Shown: positions 45,980 through 54,969 of the stretch, piece by piece
How the letters are laid out: the number at the start of each line of letters is the position of its first letter
Numbering within the stretch: the stretch's first letter is position 1
From: Australimonas brisbanensis
GTDB lineage: Bacteria; Chloroflexota; Dehalococcoidia; Lucifugimonadales; Australimonadaceae
NCBI GenBank assembly: GCA_038147155.1
Contig: JAYQTA010000011.1
Location: 6,830-70,829, forward strand
Direction of reading: 5' to 3'
Length of the DNA stretch: 64,000 nucleotides
The notes under the pieces: model-generated
Told to the model about the DNA's origin: nothing
Databases searched by the model: none
What the model saw: the letters and a program-made list of their open reading frames with translations, nothing else
Made by a program: the position numbers and the translations under genes

Positions 45980-47017
45980 CTAGCGGCCGGCGGTTCCCCG
46001 CGGCCAGCTCAGTTCCACGAATCCCTGGCCCACCCGCTCGCCCCGCCCATCGCGCACGTCCACCCCGGCCTCCCAGTAGGCGACGCCCAGCACCGCGCTG
46101 GACGTCTCCGACGCCACCACCACAGGCGTGAGGGTCAGGTCCAGCCCGTGGGCGGGCGCCGTGAAGCGCCAGCGCGTGGGGTAGCGGGTGCCGGTCTGCG
46201 GGCTCTCCCATGCGTCAGCGCCCACGGGCGCGAAGGTGAAGTCCCCCCGCCCCAGGCGCAGGGTCTGCGCGCCCGTCCGGCGCAGGGTCGCGTAGGCATC
46301 CACCAGACCCCACTCCCCGTCCCACAGCACGCTGACCATGAGGTCTGTCCCGTCGTCCAACTGCACCGATGCCCAGTCCCACGCCACCGCCACAGGTACG
46401 AAGTCGCCCCACTGCTTGTCGTACCACCCCAGACCCGCCACCCGCACCGGCGCACCACCGGGCGGGGTGAGGGTGCCGCTCACCGCGAGGCGCGGGCGCG
46501 AGTAGTAGTAGGTGATGCCTGCGGGGCCGGAGTCCACCAGGCCGTCGGCGTCGTGCACCAGAGCCGGGGCCTGGCTCCTGAGGGCAAGGTCATAGGCGTA
46601 GCCGTCCACCGTGCCCGCCAGCCGGAAGCGCTCCCCGTCCGCGCCGGTGAAGGCGCCCCCCACGTCGAAGGCGAACCCGCCCGCGGGGCCTGCGGGCACC
46701 GCCTCCGCGCTGCGCAGGCGCTCGCCCTCAACGTGGGTTCCGGCCCCCGCGTCGGTGAGGCCCTGTTGACGCACGTACAGCGCCCGGCCGGAGGCGGGTT
46801 CGCGCACCTGGAAGAGCACATCGTGCAGGGTGAACCGCTCACCCTCCGGGCCAGCGAGGTGCACGTTGAAGTACCACCACTCGGTGGCGAAGGCGTGTGG
46901 GGCCTCGTCGGCGGGCAGCGCCAGGGGTGGCAGGCCGTGGGGCGGCGTGGGCGTGGGCGTGGGCGAGGCGCACGCCACGGCGGTCAGGGCAAGCAGTGCG
47001 GCGAGGAGGGGACGCAT
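45980..47017 (-). CDS. lipocalin-like (CrtC/AttH-type) lipoprotein
   Basis: 345 residues. Signal peptide with lipobox LTAVAC (Cys16) and a short Ser/Thr/Pro tether, so it is lipid-anchored outside. EWWYFNVHLAGPEGERFTLHDVLFQVRE and WYDKQWGDF with a double beta-barrel layout match the carotenoid 1,2-hydratase-like and AttH families. No carotenoid genes are near, so the substrate is unknown. A GACAAT box six bases before the ATG suggests a leaderless transcript. Divergent from the alpha/beta hydrolase. Confidence 0.82.
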   Translation of the reverse strand: MRPLLAALLALTAVACASPTPTPTPPHGLPPLALPADEAPHAFATEWWYFNVHLAGPEGERFTLHDVLFQVREPASGRALYVRQQGLTDAGAGTHVEGERLRSAEAVPAGPAGGFAFDVGGAFTGADGERFRLAGTVDGYAYDLALRSQAPALVHDADGLVDSGPAGITYYYSRPRLAVSGTLTPPGGAPVRVAGLGWYDKQWGDFVPVAVAWDWASVQLDDGTDLMVSVLWDGEWGLVDAYATLRRTGAQTLRLGRGDFTFAPVGADAWESPQTGTRYPTRWRFTAPAHGLDLTLTPVVVASETSSAVLGVAYWEAGVDVRDGRGERVGQGFVELSWPRGTAGR

Positions 47018-47023
47018 GGGAGG

Positions 47024-47059
47024 ATTGTCTCACACCGGCGCGTCCGGGCGGGGTAGAAT
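47024..47059. promoter_or_regulatory. divergent leaderless-type -10 boxes
   Basis: In the 48-base gap between two divergent starts, TAGAAT (plus, 47054-47059) lies six bases before the ATG at 47066, and GACAAT (minus, 47029-47024) lies six bases before the ATG at 47017. Each predicts transcription from the start codon. Confidence 0.45.
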
Positions 47060-47065
47060 CCGGGC

Positions 47066-48055
47066 ATGGCAGCCCAACCCACCCCCCCAAGCGCGCCTGA
47101 ACAGCCCGAGCGTCGGCCCTTCCCCTGGCGGCGTCTGCGATTGCCGGTGGCGGTGGCGCTGGTGGTGCTGGTGACGGGGTACATCGCCACCTCCTGCATG
47201 GTGGTGGGGCAGGCGCTCACCGCCGCGCGCGAGCCCATCGAGTCCACGCCTGCTGTTGAGGGCCTGGCCTACGAGGACGTGTCGTTCTCCCCGCGCGGGG
47301 ATGCCGCGCTGACCCTGCGCGGGTGGTTCATGCCCGCCTCCCCCAGCGCCGACGCCGCCCTGGGGGCGGTGGTCTTCGTCCATGGCATCGACCGCAACCG
47401 GGAGTGGGACATCACGCTCCTGGCGGGGCTGGTGGAACGTGGCTTCAGCGTGCTCGCCTTCGACCTGCGCGGGCACGGTGTCTCGGACGATGCGCCCATG
47501 GGGGCGGGCATCGCCGAGCAGGACGACGTGCGCGGGGCGGTGGACTTCGTGCTGGAGGAGGGGCTGGGGGAGCCGGGCCGCATCTTCCTGTACGGGATCT
47601 CCTACGGCGGGGCCATCGCGCTGCTCATGGGCCTGGACGAGCCCGCCGTGGCGGGGGTGTATTCCGATTCTGCCTTCGCGGACCTGTCGGACGTGCTGGT
47701 GAAGGAGGTGGCGGACCGCACGGTGCTGCCTCGGTGGGCGGCGCTGACGCTGCGCCCCGGCATCGTGTGGGTGGCGCGCCTCACCCGGGGGATAGACATC
47801 ACCCAGGTGCGCCCGGTGGCGGTGGTGGGGGAGTACCCCTACCGGCTGGGCATCACCCACTGCCTGGAGGACACCCGCGTCTCGGTGGAGCAGGCCATCG
47901 CCCTGTGGGGCGCGGCCCCCCCCGGCGGCTCCTTCACCCTCTACCCGGACTGCGACCACGGTGGGGCGTTCGAGGTGTGGGACGGGCGCTACCTGGATAC
48001 GGTGGCCGCCTACTTCGAGGAGCGGCTCATCATCGAGGGGCTGCTGGCCCCGTGA
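47066..48055 (+). CDS. membrane-anchored alpha/beta hydrolase
   Basis: 329 residues. A Pro-rich cytoplasmic start, one membrane helix (LPVAVALVVLVTGYIATSC), then an alpha/beta hydrolase domain: AVVFVHGIDRNREWD (oxyanion region), DLRGHGVSD, nucleophile elbow GISYGG, and a late His in YPDCDHGG. It belongs to the BAAT/peptidase-S9-like hydrolases of unspecified substrate. The stop overlaps the next gene by four bases. Confidence 0.85.
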   Translation: MAAQPTPPSAPEQPERRPFPWRRLRLPVAVALVVLVTGYIATSCMVVGQALTAAREPIESTPAVEGLAYEDVSFSPRGDAALTLRGWFMPASPSADAALGAVVFVHGIDRNREWDITLLAGLVERGFSVLAFDLRGHGVSDDAPMGAGIAEQDDVRGAVDFVLEEGLGEPGRIFLYGISYGGAIALLMGLDEPAVAGVYSDSAFADLSDVLVKEVADRTVLPRWAALTLRPGIVWVARLTRGIDITQVRPVAVVGEYPYRLGITHCLEDTRVSVEQAIALWGAAPPGGSFTLYPDCDHGGAFEVWDGRYLDTVAAYFEERLIIEGLLAP

Positions 48056-48606
48056 GGACGCGCGCGCTCCTGCTGGCCGCTCTGGCGCTGGCCGCCTGCG
48101 GCGCTCCCGCCGCCACCCCCACCCCACGCGGCGATGCGCCGGTGGACGCGGCGGCGATGCGCGCGCTGCTCACCCCTGCGGACGTGGAGTCGCTGGGGGG
48201 GCCTGGGGGGCTGGCCGTCGAACTGGACGACCTGCTCCCGGTGGTGGCCGAGGCCAACCCCGCCCGCGCCGCGCTGCTGGCCGCCTGGTTCCTGCTGACG
48301 GTGCACGAGGGGAACACGGGCCCGGCGCTGTCCTTCTCGGTGCTGGAGTTCCACGACCCCGCCGACGCGCGCGCCCACCTGGGCAGCGTGCTGGCAGGCC
48401 CGGGGTACCGGCCCGTGGACCTGGGCGCCGAGGTGCAGGCGGCGTTGACGGTGCCCGACGAGGCCACCGGCATCGGCGCGGCGCTGGTGGCGCTGGAGGG
48501 GCGGCGGGTGTTCTCGCTGCACACCACCATCGCCGACGGCATCCCCCCGCTGGTGGACGCCGCCGGTCTGGAGGCTTTGGCCCGCACCATCTCCGGGCGG
48601 CTCTAG
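48052..48606 (+). CDS. predicted lipoprotein of unknown function
   Basis: 184 residues from a GTG overlapping the hydrolase stop. Signal peptide with lipobox LALAAC and a PAATPTPRGD tether. The mature part (LTPADVESLGGPGGLAVELDDLLPVV, then ALSFSVLEFHDPADARAHLGSVLAGPGY) looks like a small alpha+beta sensor-type domain; no family recognised. Coupled with the hydrolase, so likely works at the outer membrane face with it. Confidence 0.75.
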   Translation: MRTRALLLAALALAACGAPAATPTPRGDAPVDAAAMRALLTPADVESLGGPGGLAVELDDLLPVVAEANPARAALLAAWFLLTVHEGNTGPALSFSVLEFHDPADARAHLGSVLAGPGYRPVDLGAEVQAALTVPDEATGIGAALVALEGRRVFSLHTTIADGIPPLVDAAGLEALARTISGRL

Positions 48607-48617
48607 GCCGCCGGGGC

Positions 48618-49355
48618 CTAGTGCAGCAGGCCGCCGCCGTCCACCACGATGGACTGCCCGCTCACCATCGCCGCATCGTCCGAGGCGAGGAACGCGATGG
48701 TCGCGGCCAGGTGCTCCGGGTAGACGCGCTGCTTGATGGCCTGGTTCTGCATGGTGCGCTCGAACATCTCCGGCGGGTTGTAGGCCTCGGTGCCGGGGGT
48801 GGCCACCTGCCCTGGCATCACCGAGTTCACCGTGATGCCGTCGCCCCCCAGCTCCTTGCACATGTTCCAGGTGAGGCCAATCACCGCGCCCTTGGCGGAC
48901 ACGTACGGCGTCTGGCCGGGGTTGCCCATGAAGAAGGTGCGGGAGGCCACGTTGATGACGCGCCCGTGCTCGCTCTTCTTCAGCAGCGGGTAGGCCGCCT
49001 TGATGGCCAGGAAGTAGCCGATGTAGTTCACCTCGGCGAAGCGCTCCACCTCGGCCTTGGTCCAGGACTGCCAGTCCTTGCGCGGGGCGATGAGCCCGGC
49101 GTTGTTCACCAGGATGTCCAGGCCCCCGAAGGCCTGCTCCACCCCGGCGAAGGCCGCCGCCAGCTGCGCCTCGTCGGTGGTGTCGGCCTTGAAGGCTGCC
49201 CCGCCGATGGCCTTTGCCACGGCCTGCGCCTCGTCCTCGCGCAGGTCCAGCACCGCCACCCTCGCGCCCTCCTCCGCAAGCCGCTCCGCTGCCGCCTTGC
49301 CGAGGCCCCGGGCGCCGCCCGTGACCACCGCGATCCGTCCGTTCAGTCCGCGCAT
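48618..49355 (-). CDS. short-chain dehydrogenase/reductase (isolated copy)
   Basis: 245 residues. Seen: GGARGLGKA, VLDLRED (acidic residue after strand two, so NAD rather than NADP), LVNNAGLI, Ser in NVASRTFF, and YVSAK. The C-terminus reads GQSIVVDGGGLLH. Not part of the triple array at 35-37 kb and clearly different in sequence. The ATG at 49355 is preferred because GGACGGAGG lies six bases upstream; another ATG six bases earlier is in frame. A TAGAAT -10 candidate overlaps the end of the FIST gene. Confidence 0.88.
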   Translation of the reverse strand: MRGLNGRIAVVTGGARGLGKAAAERLAEEGARVAVLDLREDEAQAVAKAIGGAAFKADTTDEAQLAAAFAGVEQAFGGLDILVNNAGLIAPRKDWQSWTKAEVERFAEVNYIGYFLAIKAAYPLLKKSEHGRVINVASRTFFMGNPGQTPYVSAKGAVIGLTWNMCKELGGDGITVNSVMPGQVATPGTEAYNPPEMFERTMQNQAIKQRVYPEHLAATIAFLASDDAAMVSGQSIVVDGGGLLH

Positions 49356-49413
49356 GTCCATCCTCCGTCCCGCGCCCGCTGCGGGACGCGCCGTGTGCGT
49401 TGTGCGAGGGATT

Positions 49414-50616
49414 CTAGCCGGAACGGGGCCGGAAGATGCCGAAGGAGGAGGTGTAGGCGTGCAGGTGGGTGGCCCCCGCCACGGGACCTATCTCCCCGTT
49501 GCAGAAGAACCCGCCCAGGGGCAGCCCATCCCCTGCGCCGGCCACCAGCTCACGGAAGATGCCGCTATCGTGGTCACCCTCCCCGTACAGGTAGCGCCCG
49601 CGACCGGTGCAGGAGAAGAGCAGCGCCCCCGCGGGGGCGCGCCCCGCCGCGGTGCGGACGTAGCGGGTCAGGGCCTGGCGCAGGTCCTCGGTGCTGGTGT
49701 CCGCGTCACGCACGTGGAAGCGCACCACCTGCCCCTCGTGCAGGTGCGCGCCCACGGTGAGCGCCCCGCGCTTGGGGTCGATCCCCGTCAGGTTGCGCAC
49801 CAGGTACTCGTCCGGGCCTGGCTCCAGGCCCAGCGCGTCGGCCGCGATGCCGATGAACAGGTTGCGCTGCATCAGTTCTTGGTCGCGCGGGCCCGCGGCG
49901 GAGAACAGCTCTTGGAGCACCTCCACGGGGCTGCGCCCGTCCAGCCCCAGCAGCATCGGCCCGGCCGCCGCCGTCACCCGAACCGGCTCACCCAGCGGGC
50001 GGCACCCCTGCGCCACCACCGTGTCCACCACCACATCGCCCCACAGCGCCACTCCCACGGCGCCCTCGCGGAAGAGCAGGTCACCCTGGTAGAGGGCGTG
50101 GGTGCGCGGGCCGCGTCCGCCGGAGGCCAACCCCCCGATCTTGGCCGCGCCCGGCCAGGCGTAATCCAGCCCCGCCACCAGCGCCTCCGGGTCCAGGGAG
50201 AAGGGGTCGGAGAGGATCAGGAAGTGGGGCCCGGCGTCCAGGGGCACGCCGGTGCGCTCCGCCCATGCGTCCGGGGGGGCATCGGGAGAGGGGAGCTCGT
50301 CGGCCAGCAGGTGGAAGGTGCGCAGGGAGACGCCGGGCAGACGCGCGGCGGTGATGGAGAGCCCTGCGGCCCCCTCCACCTCGTGGCCGCCGCCGATGAC
50401 CCCCGCTCCCGTGCAGCCGATGATGGCGGCGTGAGGGAAACGCCGGTGCAGCTGCGGCCCCAGGGGCGCGGAGAGCAGGTCGTGCTGGTGGGAGGCGAAG
50501 ACGATGACCAGGTCCGGCTCCGGGCCCGGCCCCAACTGGGCCCCCACCAGGGAGCACGCCTCCTCCAGCGCCACCGCCAGCGAGGCGCGCTCCGAGACCG
50601 CAGACGCCCACTGCAT
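49414..50616 (-). CDS. FIST-domain sensory protein
   Basis: 400 residues with FIST_N (about 30-220) and FIST_C (about 225-385): PDLVIVFASHQHD, IIGCTGAGVIGGGHEVEG, GLASGGRGPRTHALYQGDLL, GCRPLGEPVRVTAA and GALLFSCTGRGRYLYGEGDHDS, then LGGFFCNGEIGPV. FIST domains are thought to bind small ligands such as amino acids and are often fused to signalling domains; here no output domain is attached. GGGAGGTG precedes the ATG. TATACT (50672-50667) is a -10 candidate. Confidence 0.88.
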   Translation of the reverse strand: MQWASAVSERASLAVALEEACSLVGAQLGPGPEPDLVIVFASHQHDLLSAPLGPQLHRRFPHAAIIGCTGAGVIGGGHEVEGAAGLSITAARLPGVSLRTFHLLADELPSPDAPPDAWAERTGVPLDAGPHFLILSDPFSLDPEALVAGLDYAWPGAAKIGGLASGGRGPRTHALYQGDLLFREGAVGVALWGDVVVDTVVAQGCRPLGEPVRVTAAAGPMLLGLDGRSPVEVLQELFSAAGPRDQELMQRNLFIGIAADALGLEPGPDEYLVRNLTGIDPKRGALTVGAHLHEGQVVRFHVRDADTSTEDLRQALTRYVRTAAGRAPAGALLFSCTGRGRYLYGEGDHDSGIFRELVAGAGDGLPLGGFFCNGEIGPVAGATHLHAYTSSFGIFRPRSG

Positions 50617-50701
50617 CCCGCACCTCCCAACCGAGGGCCGCCCGAGCGCTGCCCGAGGGCGAGCCGAGTATAGCGCGCGACCGCCCGCGCGGGCGGTCAG
50701 G

Positions 50702-50731
50702 TGGACAGCCTTCGCTCCCCAGGCGTATGCT
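50702..50731 (+). promoter_or_regulatory. candidate promoter of the nusA operon
   Basis: TGGACA (50702-50707), an 18-bp spacer and TATGCT (50726-50731). The predicted transcript would begin near 50738, only a few bases before a strong hairpin. Confidence 0.5.
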
Positions 50732-50740
50732 AGGGGCGAT

Positions 50741-50772
50741 GAGAGTGGGCAACGAGCCCACTCTCTCGTTTC
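50741..50772 (+). terminator. terminator-like hairpin in the nusA leader
   Basis: GAGAGTGGGC-AACGA-GCCCACTCTC (50741-50765), ten perfect pairs, followed by TCGTTTC. It lies about 60 bases before nusA, not after a gene. Leader hairpins before rimP-nusA operons are known in other bacteria as attenuators; here rimP itself is missing. The function could be NusA feedback control or 5'-end protection. Confidence 0.55.
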
Positions 50773-50833
50773 TTCGGGGAGATGCCGCCACAGTCACGTT
50801 ACAGGGGCGCGGCGCAGGAGACGGAACGGGGAT

Positions 50834-52429
50834 ATGAAGAGCGAATTCCTCATCGCGATCACACAGTTGGCGGCCGAGCGGAACCTGCCACAGGACATGG
50901 TCATGGGCGCGGTGGAAGCGGCCCTGGCCTCCGCCTACCGCAAGGAGGGGCCCAACGGGGCCGTCTCCAGCGTCCGAGTGCACCTGGACCCCGACACCGG
51001 CGAGGTGGAGGTCTTCCAGCAGAAGACGGTGGTGGAAGAGGTCTCCAACGAGCTGGCCGAGGTGACCCTCGAAGAGGCCAAAACGCTGCGCAAGAGCCCC
51101 GTTCCCACCCTCGGTGAGGTGCTGGAGTTCCCCATGGAGCCCCAGGCCGCCGGGCGCATCGCCGCCCAGACCGCCAAGCAAGTGGTGATCCAGCGCCTGC
51201 GCGAGGCCGAGCGTGAGCTGATCTTCGCCGAGTTCTCGGAGAAGGTGGGCGAGGTGTTCACCGCCACTGTCCAGCGCGGCGGCGGCCCCGGGGGCATCGC
51301 CACGGTGGACCTGAACGGTCGCGCCACCGGCGTGCTGCCCCCCGCCGAGCAGGCGCAGTACGAGCGCTACCGGCCGGGACTGAAGGTCAAGGTGCTCATC
51401 ACCGCCGTGGAGCAGAGCCCGCGCGGGCCGGAGATCATCGTCTCCCGCGCCCACCCGGACCTGCTGCGGCGTCTGTTCGAGATGGAGGTGCCGGAGGTCT
51501 ACAACGGCATCGTGGAGATCCGCGGCATCTCCCGCGAGGCGGGTTCGCGCGCCAAGGTCGCCGTCCACGCCACCCAGGAGGGCGTGGACCCGGTGGGTGC
51601 GTGCGTGGGTCTGCGGGGCATCCGCATCCAGAACATCGTCAACGAGCTCCAGGGCGAGAAGATCGACGTGATTCAGTGGTCCAAGGACGAGGCCACGTTC
51701 ATCTCCCATGCCCTCTCTCCCGCCCAGCCGCTGCGCGTGGACCTGGACGATACGGAGCGCACCGCCGCCGTGGTGGTGCCGGACCGGCAGCTCTCGCTGG
51801 CCATCGGCCGTGAGGGCCAGAACGCGCGCCTGGCGGCCAAGCTCACCGGCTGGAAGGTGGACATCAAGTCCTCCTCTGAGGTGGAAATCGAGCGCATGAA
51901 GCGCCAGATCGAGGGCGAGGTGGCCGAGCGGGCCGCCGCTGCCGCCGCCACGGCCACCGTTGCAGCCGAGGCGCCAGCCCCCACCGCCGAGCCGGTACCC
52001 ACCCGTCTGGCGGCCGAGGCTCCCGAACCGGTGGCGGCCAGCGCCGTGGACGATGAGGCCGCCATCATGGCGGAGCTGGAGGCGGAGGCCGCTGCCGCCG
52101 CCAAGGCCGCTCAGGAGGCCACCGGGGGCCTCACGCCCGAGGAGCTGCTGGCGCTGGAGTCTCTGGACGCAGCCCCAGCCGACGAGGAAGAGGTGGTGGA
52201 GGAGGTCGTCGTCGAGGACGACGAGGACATCTGGAAGATACCGGAGGCCATCGGCGGCGGACCTCAGATCCGCTTCGCCGAGGACATCCTGGGCGAGCGC
52301 CGTGGCGGTGGCAGCACCGGCCGCCGGCGCGGTGGCGGGAACCGTGGCGGTGGGAACCGTGGCGGCAACCGGCCCGGCGGGGCCAAGGGCGGCGGTCGGC
52401 CCGGCGGCCCTCGGCCCGGCGGCTCATAG
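50834..52429 (+). CDS. nusA: transcription termination/antitermination factor NusA with Gly/Arg-rich tail
   Basis: 531 residues. Seen: N-terminal RNA polymerase-binding domain (MKSEFLIAITQLAAERNLPQDMVM), S1 domain (VGEVFTATVQRGGGPGGIATVDLNGRATGVLP), KH1 and KH2 (PEVYNGIVEIRGISREAGSRAKVAV, ACVGLRGIRIQNIVNELQGEKIDVI, LAIGREGQNARLAAKLTGW). After about residue 365 there is an Ala/Glu-rich acidic linker and a final Gly/Arg-rich stretch with repeats of RGGGN and RPGG, unlike ordinary NusA. The ATG at 50834 fits the family start; GGGGAT lies just upstream. rimP, usually before nusA, is absent. ylxR and infB follow. Confidence 0.94.
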   Translation: MKSEFLIAITQLAAERNLPQDMVMGAVEAALASAYRKEGPNGAVSSVRVHLDPDTGEVEVFQQKTVVEEVSNELAEVTLEEAKTLRKSPVPTLGEVLEFPMEPQAAGRIAAQTAKQVVIQRLREAERELIFAEFSEKVGEVFTATVQRGGGPGGIATVDLNGRATGVLPPAEQAQYERYRPGLKVKVLITAVEQSPRGPEIIVSRAHPDLLRRLFEMEVPEVYNGIVEIRGISREAGSRAKVAVHATQEGVDPVGACVGLRGIRIQNIVNELQGEKIDVIQWSKDEATFISHALSPAQPLRVDLDDTERTAAVVVPDRQLSLAIGREGQNARLAAKLTGWKVDIKSSSEVEIERMKRQIEGEVAERAAAAAATATVAAEAPAPTAEPVPTRLAAEAPEPVAASAVDDEAAIMAELEAEAAAAAKAAQEATGGLTPEELLALESLDAAPADEEEVVEEVVVEDDEDIWKIPEAIGGGPQIRFAEDILGERRGGGSTGRRRGGGNRGGGNRGGNRPGGAKGGGRPGGPRPGGS

Positions 52430-52456
52430 AGCGTCTGCGGAGCGGAGGTGGGCGGC

Positions 52457-52738
52457 ATGAGCACGCGCCGCGTCCCCGTGCGCACCTGCATCGTCTGCGG
52501 GGAGAAGGCCCCCAAGCGGGAACTCACCCGTGTGGTGGTGGACCCGGACGGAACGGTGCGCGTGGATCCCACGGGCAAGGCCCCTGGGCGGGGGGCGTAC
52601 CTGTGCGGGAGACCCTCCTGCCGCCAACGGGTGCTGATGGGCGAGCGACTGGCGCGCTCGCTGCGCCAGCCGGTGAGCGTGGAGGCCCGTGAGGGCCTGG
52701 AGGAGCGCCTGTCCGGGGAGGACGCCCCGCAGGCTTGA
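52457..52738 (+). CDS. ylxR: YlxR/RnpM-family protein (DUF448)
   Basis: 93 residues: RTCIVCGEKAPKRELTRVVVDPDGTVRVDPTGKAPGRGAYLCG, the DUF448 signature. Family members bind RNA and, in Firmicutes, modulate RNase P. The ATG at 52457 has GGAGGTG about eight bases upstream; a GTG nine bases earlier is in frame. Lies between nusA and infB, the conserved order. The L7Ae-like ylxQ often found next to it is absent. Confidence 0.92.
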   Translation: MSTRRVPVRTCIVCGEKAPKRELTRVVVDPDGTVRVDPTGKAPGRGAYLCGRPSCRQRVLMGERLARSLRQPVSVEAREGLEERLSGEDAPQA

Positions 52739-52765
52739 CGGCAGAGGGAATCAGGGAGGACCCAG

Positions 52766-54544
52766 ATGACTGAACAGACGCCCGGACAGGCTACGGCGAC
52801 CCGCAAGGTGACGCTGCGCGCACTGCCCATGGGGGAGGCGGTCACCGTGGGCACCCTGGCCCAGCGCATGGGCGTCGAGCCCGTGGCCGTGATCAAGCAG
52901 CTGATGCGCGGGGGCATCTTCGCCTCCATCAACCAGGTGGTGGACTTCGAGACCGCCGCCGCCGTGGCGCGCGCCTTCGGCTTCGCCGCGCGCAAGGTGG
53001 AGGAGGCCGGCGCCACCGCTGCTGGCTCCGTGGCTGAGGATGAGTCCGCTGACCTGGTCACGCGCCCGCCGGTGGTGACGATCCTGGGTCACGTTGACCA
53101 CGGCAAGACCACCCTGCTGGACGCGATCCGCAAGACCAACGTGGTCGCCAAGGAGGCGGGTGGCATCACCCAGCACATCGGCGCCTACCAGGTGGAGCAC
53201 AACGGCTCCCCCATCACCTTCATCGACACCCCGGGCCATGAGGCCTTCACGGCCATGCGCGCCCGTGGCGCCCAGGTGACGGACATCGCCATCCTGGTGG
53301 TGGCGGCCAACGACGGCGTCATGCCCCAGACGGTGGAGGCCATCGACCACATCAAGGCCGCCGGCGTGCCCATCATCGTCGCCATCAACAAGATGGACGT
53401 GGACGATGCGGACCCCGAGAAGGTGCGCCGCCAGCTCACCGAGCATGAGCTGGTGGTGGAGAAGTGGGGCGGCGACGTGATGGACGTGGAGGTCTCCGCC
53501 AAGGCGGGCAGAGGCATCGATGACCTGCTGGAGTCGATCCAGCTGGTGGCCGAGGTGGGCGAGTTCAAGGCCAACCCCGCCCGGCCAGGCGTGGGCGTGG
53601 TGGTGGAGGCGCGCCTGGACAAGTCCCGCGGCTCCCTGGCCACGGTGCTGGTGCAGACCGGCACCCTGAAGGTGGGCGACCACGTGGTGGTGGGCAACGT
53701 GCGCGGGCGGGTGAAGGCGCTGGTCAACGACCTGGGCCGCCGCATCCACCAGGCCGGGCCCTCCACCCCAGTGGAGGTGCTGGGCCTGACGGACACCCCC
53801 GGCGCGGGCGACCGGCTGGTGGTGGTGCCCAACGAGAAGAGCGCCCGTGACATGGTGGCTGAGCGCCAGCGCCGCGAGGACGCACGCCGGGGCGCCACGC
53901 TGGAGGAGATGGGCTCGCGTATCTCCTCCGGCCAGGTGAAGGAGCTGGCGCTGGTGGTCAAGACCGACGTGCAGGGTTCCACCGAGGCCGTGCGCCAGGC
54001 TCTGGAGCAGCTCTCCACGTCCGAGGCGCAGGTGCGGGTGATACACCTGGCCACTGGCGGCATCACCGAGTCCGACGTGCTCCTGGCCGTGGCCTCCAGC
54101 GCCATCATCGTGGGCTTCAACGCACGCCCCGACCAGGGCGCCGCGCGCCTGGCCGAGCAGGAGGGCGTGCAGATCCGCGAGTACAACATCATCTACCGGC
54201 TCACCGAGGACGTGGAGAAGGCGTTGGCCGGCATGCTGGAGCCCACCATCGAGGACGTGGTGGAGGGCAAGATGGAGGTCCGCGCCGTCTTCTCCCTGGC
54301 GCGCAACCGCAAGACCGCCGGGTGCTACGTCCTGGAGGGCAAGGCGACGCGCGGAGCCAAGGCGCGCGTGTTGCGCGATGGCAAGGAGCTGTTCGACGGC
54401 TCCATCGCCGGGCTGCGCCGCTTCAAGGACGATGTGCGCGAGGTGGCCACGGGCTACGAGTGCGGTCTGTCCCTGGACGGGTTCGCCGACTTCCAGGAGG
54501 GCGACATCATCGAGGTGCACCGGGAGAAGGTCACCGGCGCCTAG
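52766..54544 (+). CDS. infB: translation initiation factor IF-2
   Basis: GTPase that brings fMet-tRNA to the 30S subunit. 592 residues, short for the family: the long variable N-terminal region is reduced to about 25 residues before the IF2_N domain (GTLAQRMGVEPVAVIKQLM). Seen: G1 GHVDHGKTTLLD, GGITQHIGAY, DTPGHEAF, NKMD, then domains II-IV ending GLSLDGFADFQEGDIIEVH. AGGGAGGA precedes the ATG. Confidence 0.95.
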   Translation: MTEQTPGQATATRKVTLRALPMGEAVTVGTLAQRMGVEPVAVIKQLMRGGIFASINQVVDFETAAAVARAFGFAARKVEEAGATAAGSVAEDESADLVTRPPVVTILGHVDHGKTTLLDAIRKTNVVAKEAGGITQHIGAYQVEHNGSPITFIDTPGHEAFTAMRARGAQVTDIAILVVAANDGVMPQTVEAIDHIKAAGVPIIVAINKMDVDDADPEKVRRQLTEHELVVEKWGGDVMDVEVSAKAGRGIDDLLESIQLVAEVGEFKANPARPGVGVVVEARLDKSRGSLATVLVQTGTLKVGDHVVVGNVRGRVKALVNDLGRRIHQAGPSTPVEVLGLTDTPGAGDRLVVVPNEKSARDMVAERQRREDARRGATLEEMGSRISSGQVKELALVVKTDVQGSTEAVRQALEQLSTSEAQVRVIHLATGGITESDVLLAVASSAIIVGFNARPDQGAARLAEQEGVQIREYNIIYRLTEDVEKALAGMLEPTIEDVVEGKMEVRAVFSLARNRKTAGCYVLEGKATRGAKARVLRDGKELFDGSIAGLRRFKDDVREVATGYECGLSLDGFADFQEGDIIEVHREKVTGA

Positions 54545-54579
54545 CGCCCGGCCTCCGGTCCCGAGAGGAGCATCGCGCC

Positions 54580-54969
54580 ATGTCTGATGGGCGCCGCATC
54601 CAGCGGGTAGGCACGTTGTTGCGCGAGGAGCTCTCCCGTCTGCTGCGGGAGGGCATCGCTGACCCGCGTCTGGGCTCGCTGATCACCATCGCCCGCGTGA
54701 ACCTCTCGCCGGACCTGGAGCACGCCACGGTGGCCGTCTCCGTGCTGGGGGAGGCGAGCGCCCAGCGCCAGGCGCTGGAAACGCTGAACGATGCTGCGAG
54801 CTACCTGCGCCGTGAGTTGGCGGGCCGCATGCGCCTGCGCCACGTGCCGACGCTGCGTTTCGTGTCCGACGATGCCGTCCAGGAGGGCGACCGGGTGTTG
54901 GAGCTATTGGACAGCCTGCCGCATGCGGCAGGCGCCCCCGACGGGCAGGAGCGCGAGCAGGATGGCTAG
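54580..54969 (+). CDS. rbfA: ribosome-binding factor A
   Basis: 129-residue KH-domain 30S maturation factor: RIQRVGTLLREELSRLLREGIADPRLG, VNLSPDLEHATVAVSVLG, LRRELAGRMRLRHVPTLRFVSDDA. GAGAGGAG lies nine bases before the ATG at 54580. Its end overlaps the truB start by eight bases. Confidence 0.94.
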   Translation: MSDGRRIQRVGTLLREELSRLLREGIADPRLGSLITIARVNLSPDLEHATVAVSVLGEASAQRQALETLNDAASYLRRELAGRMRLRHVPTLRFVSDDAVQEGDRVLELLDSLPHAAGAPDGQEREQDG

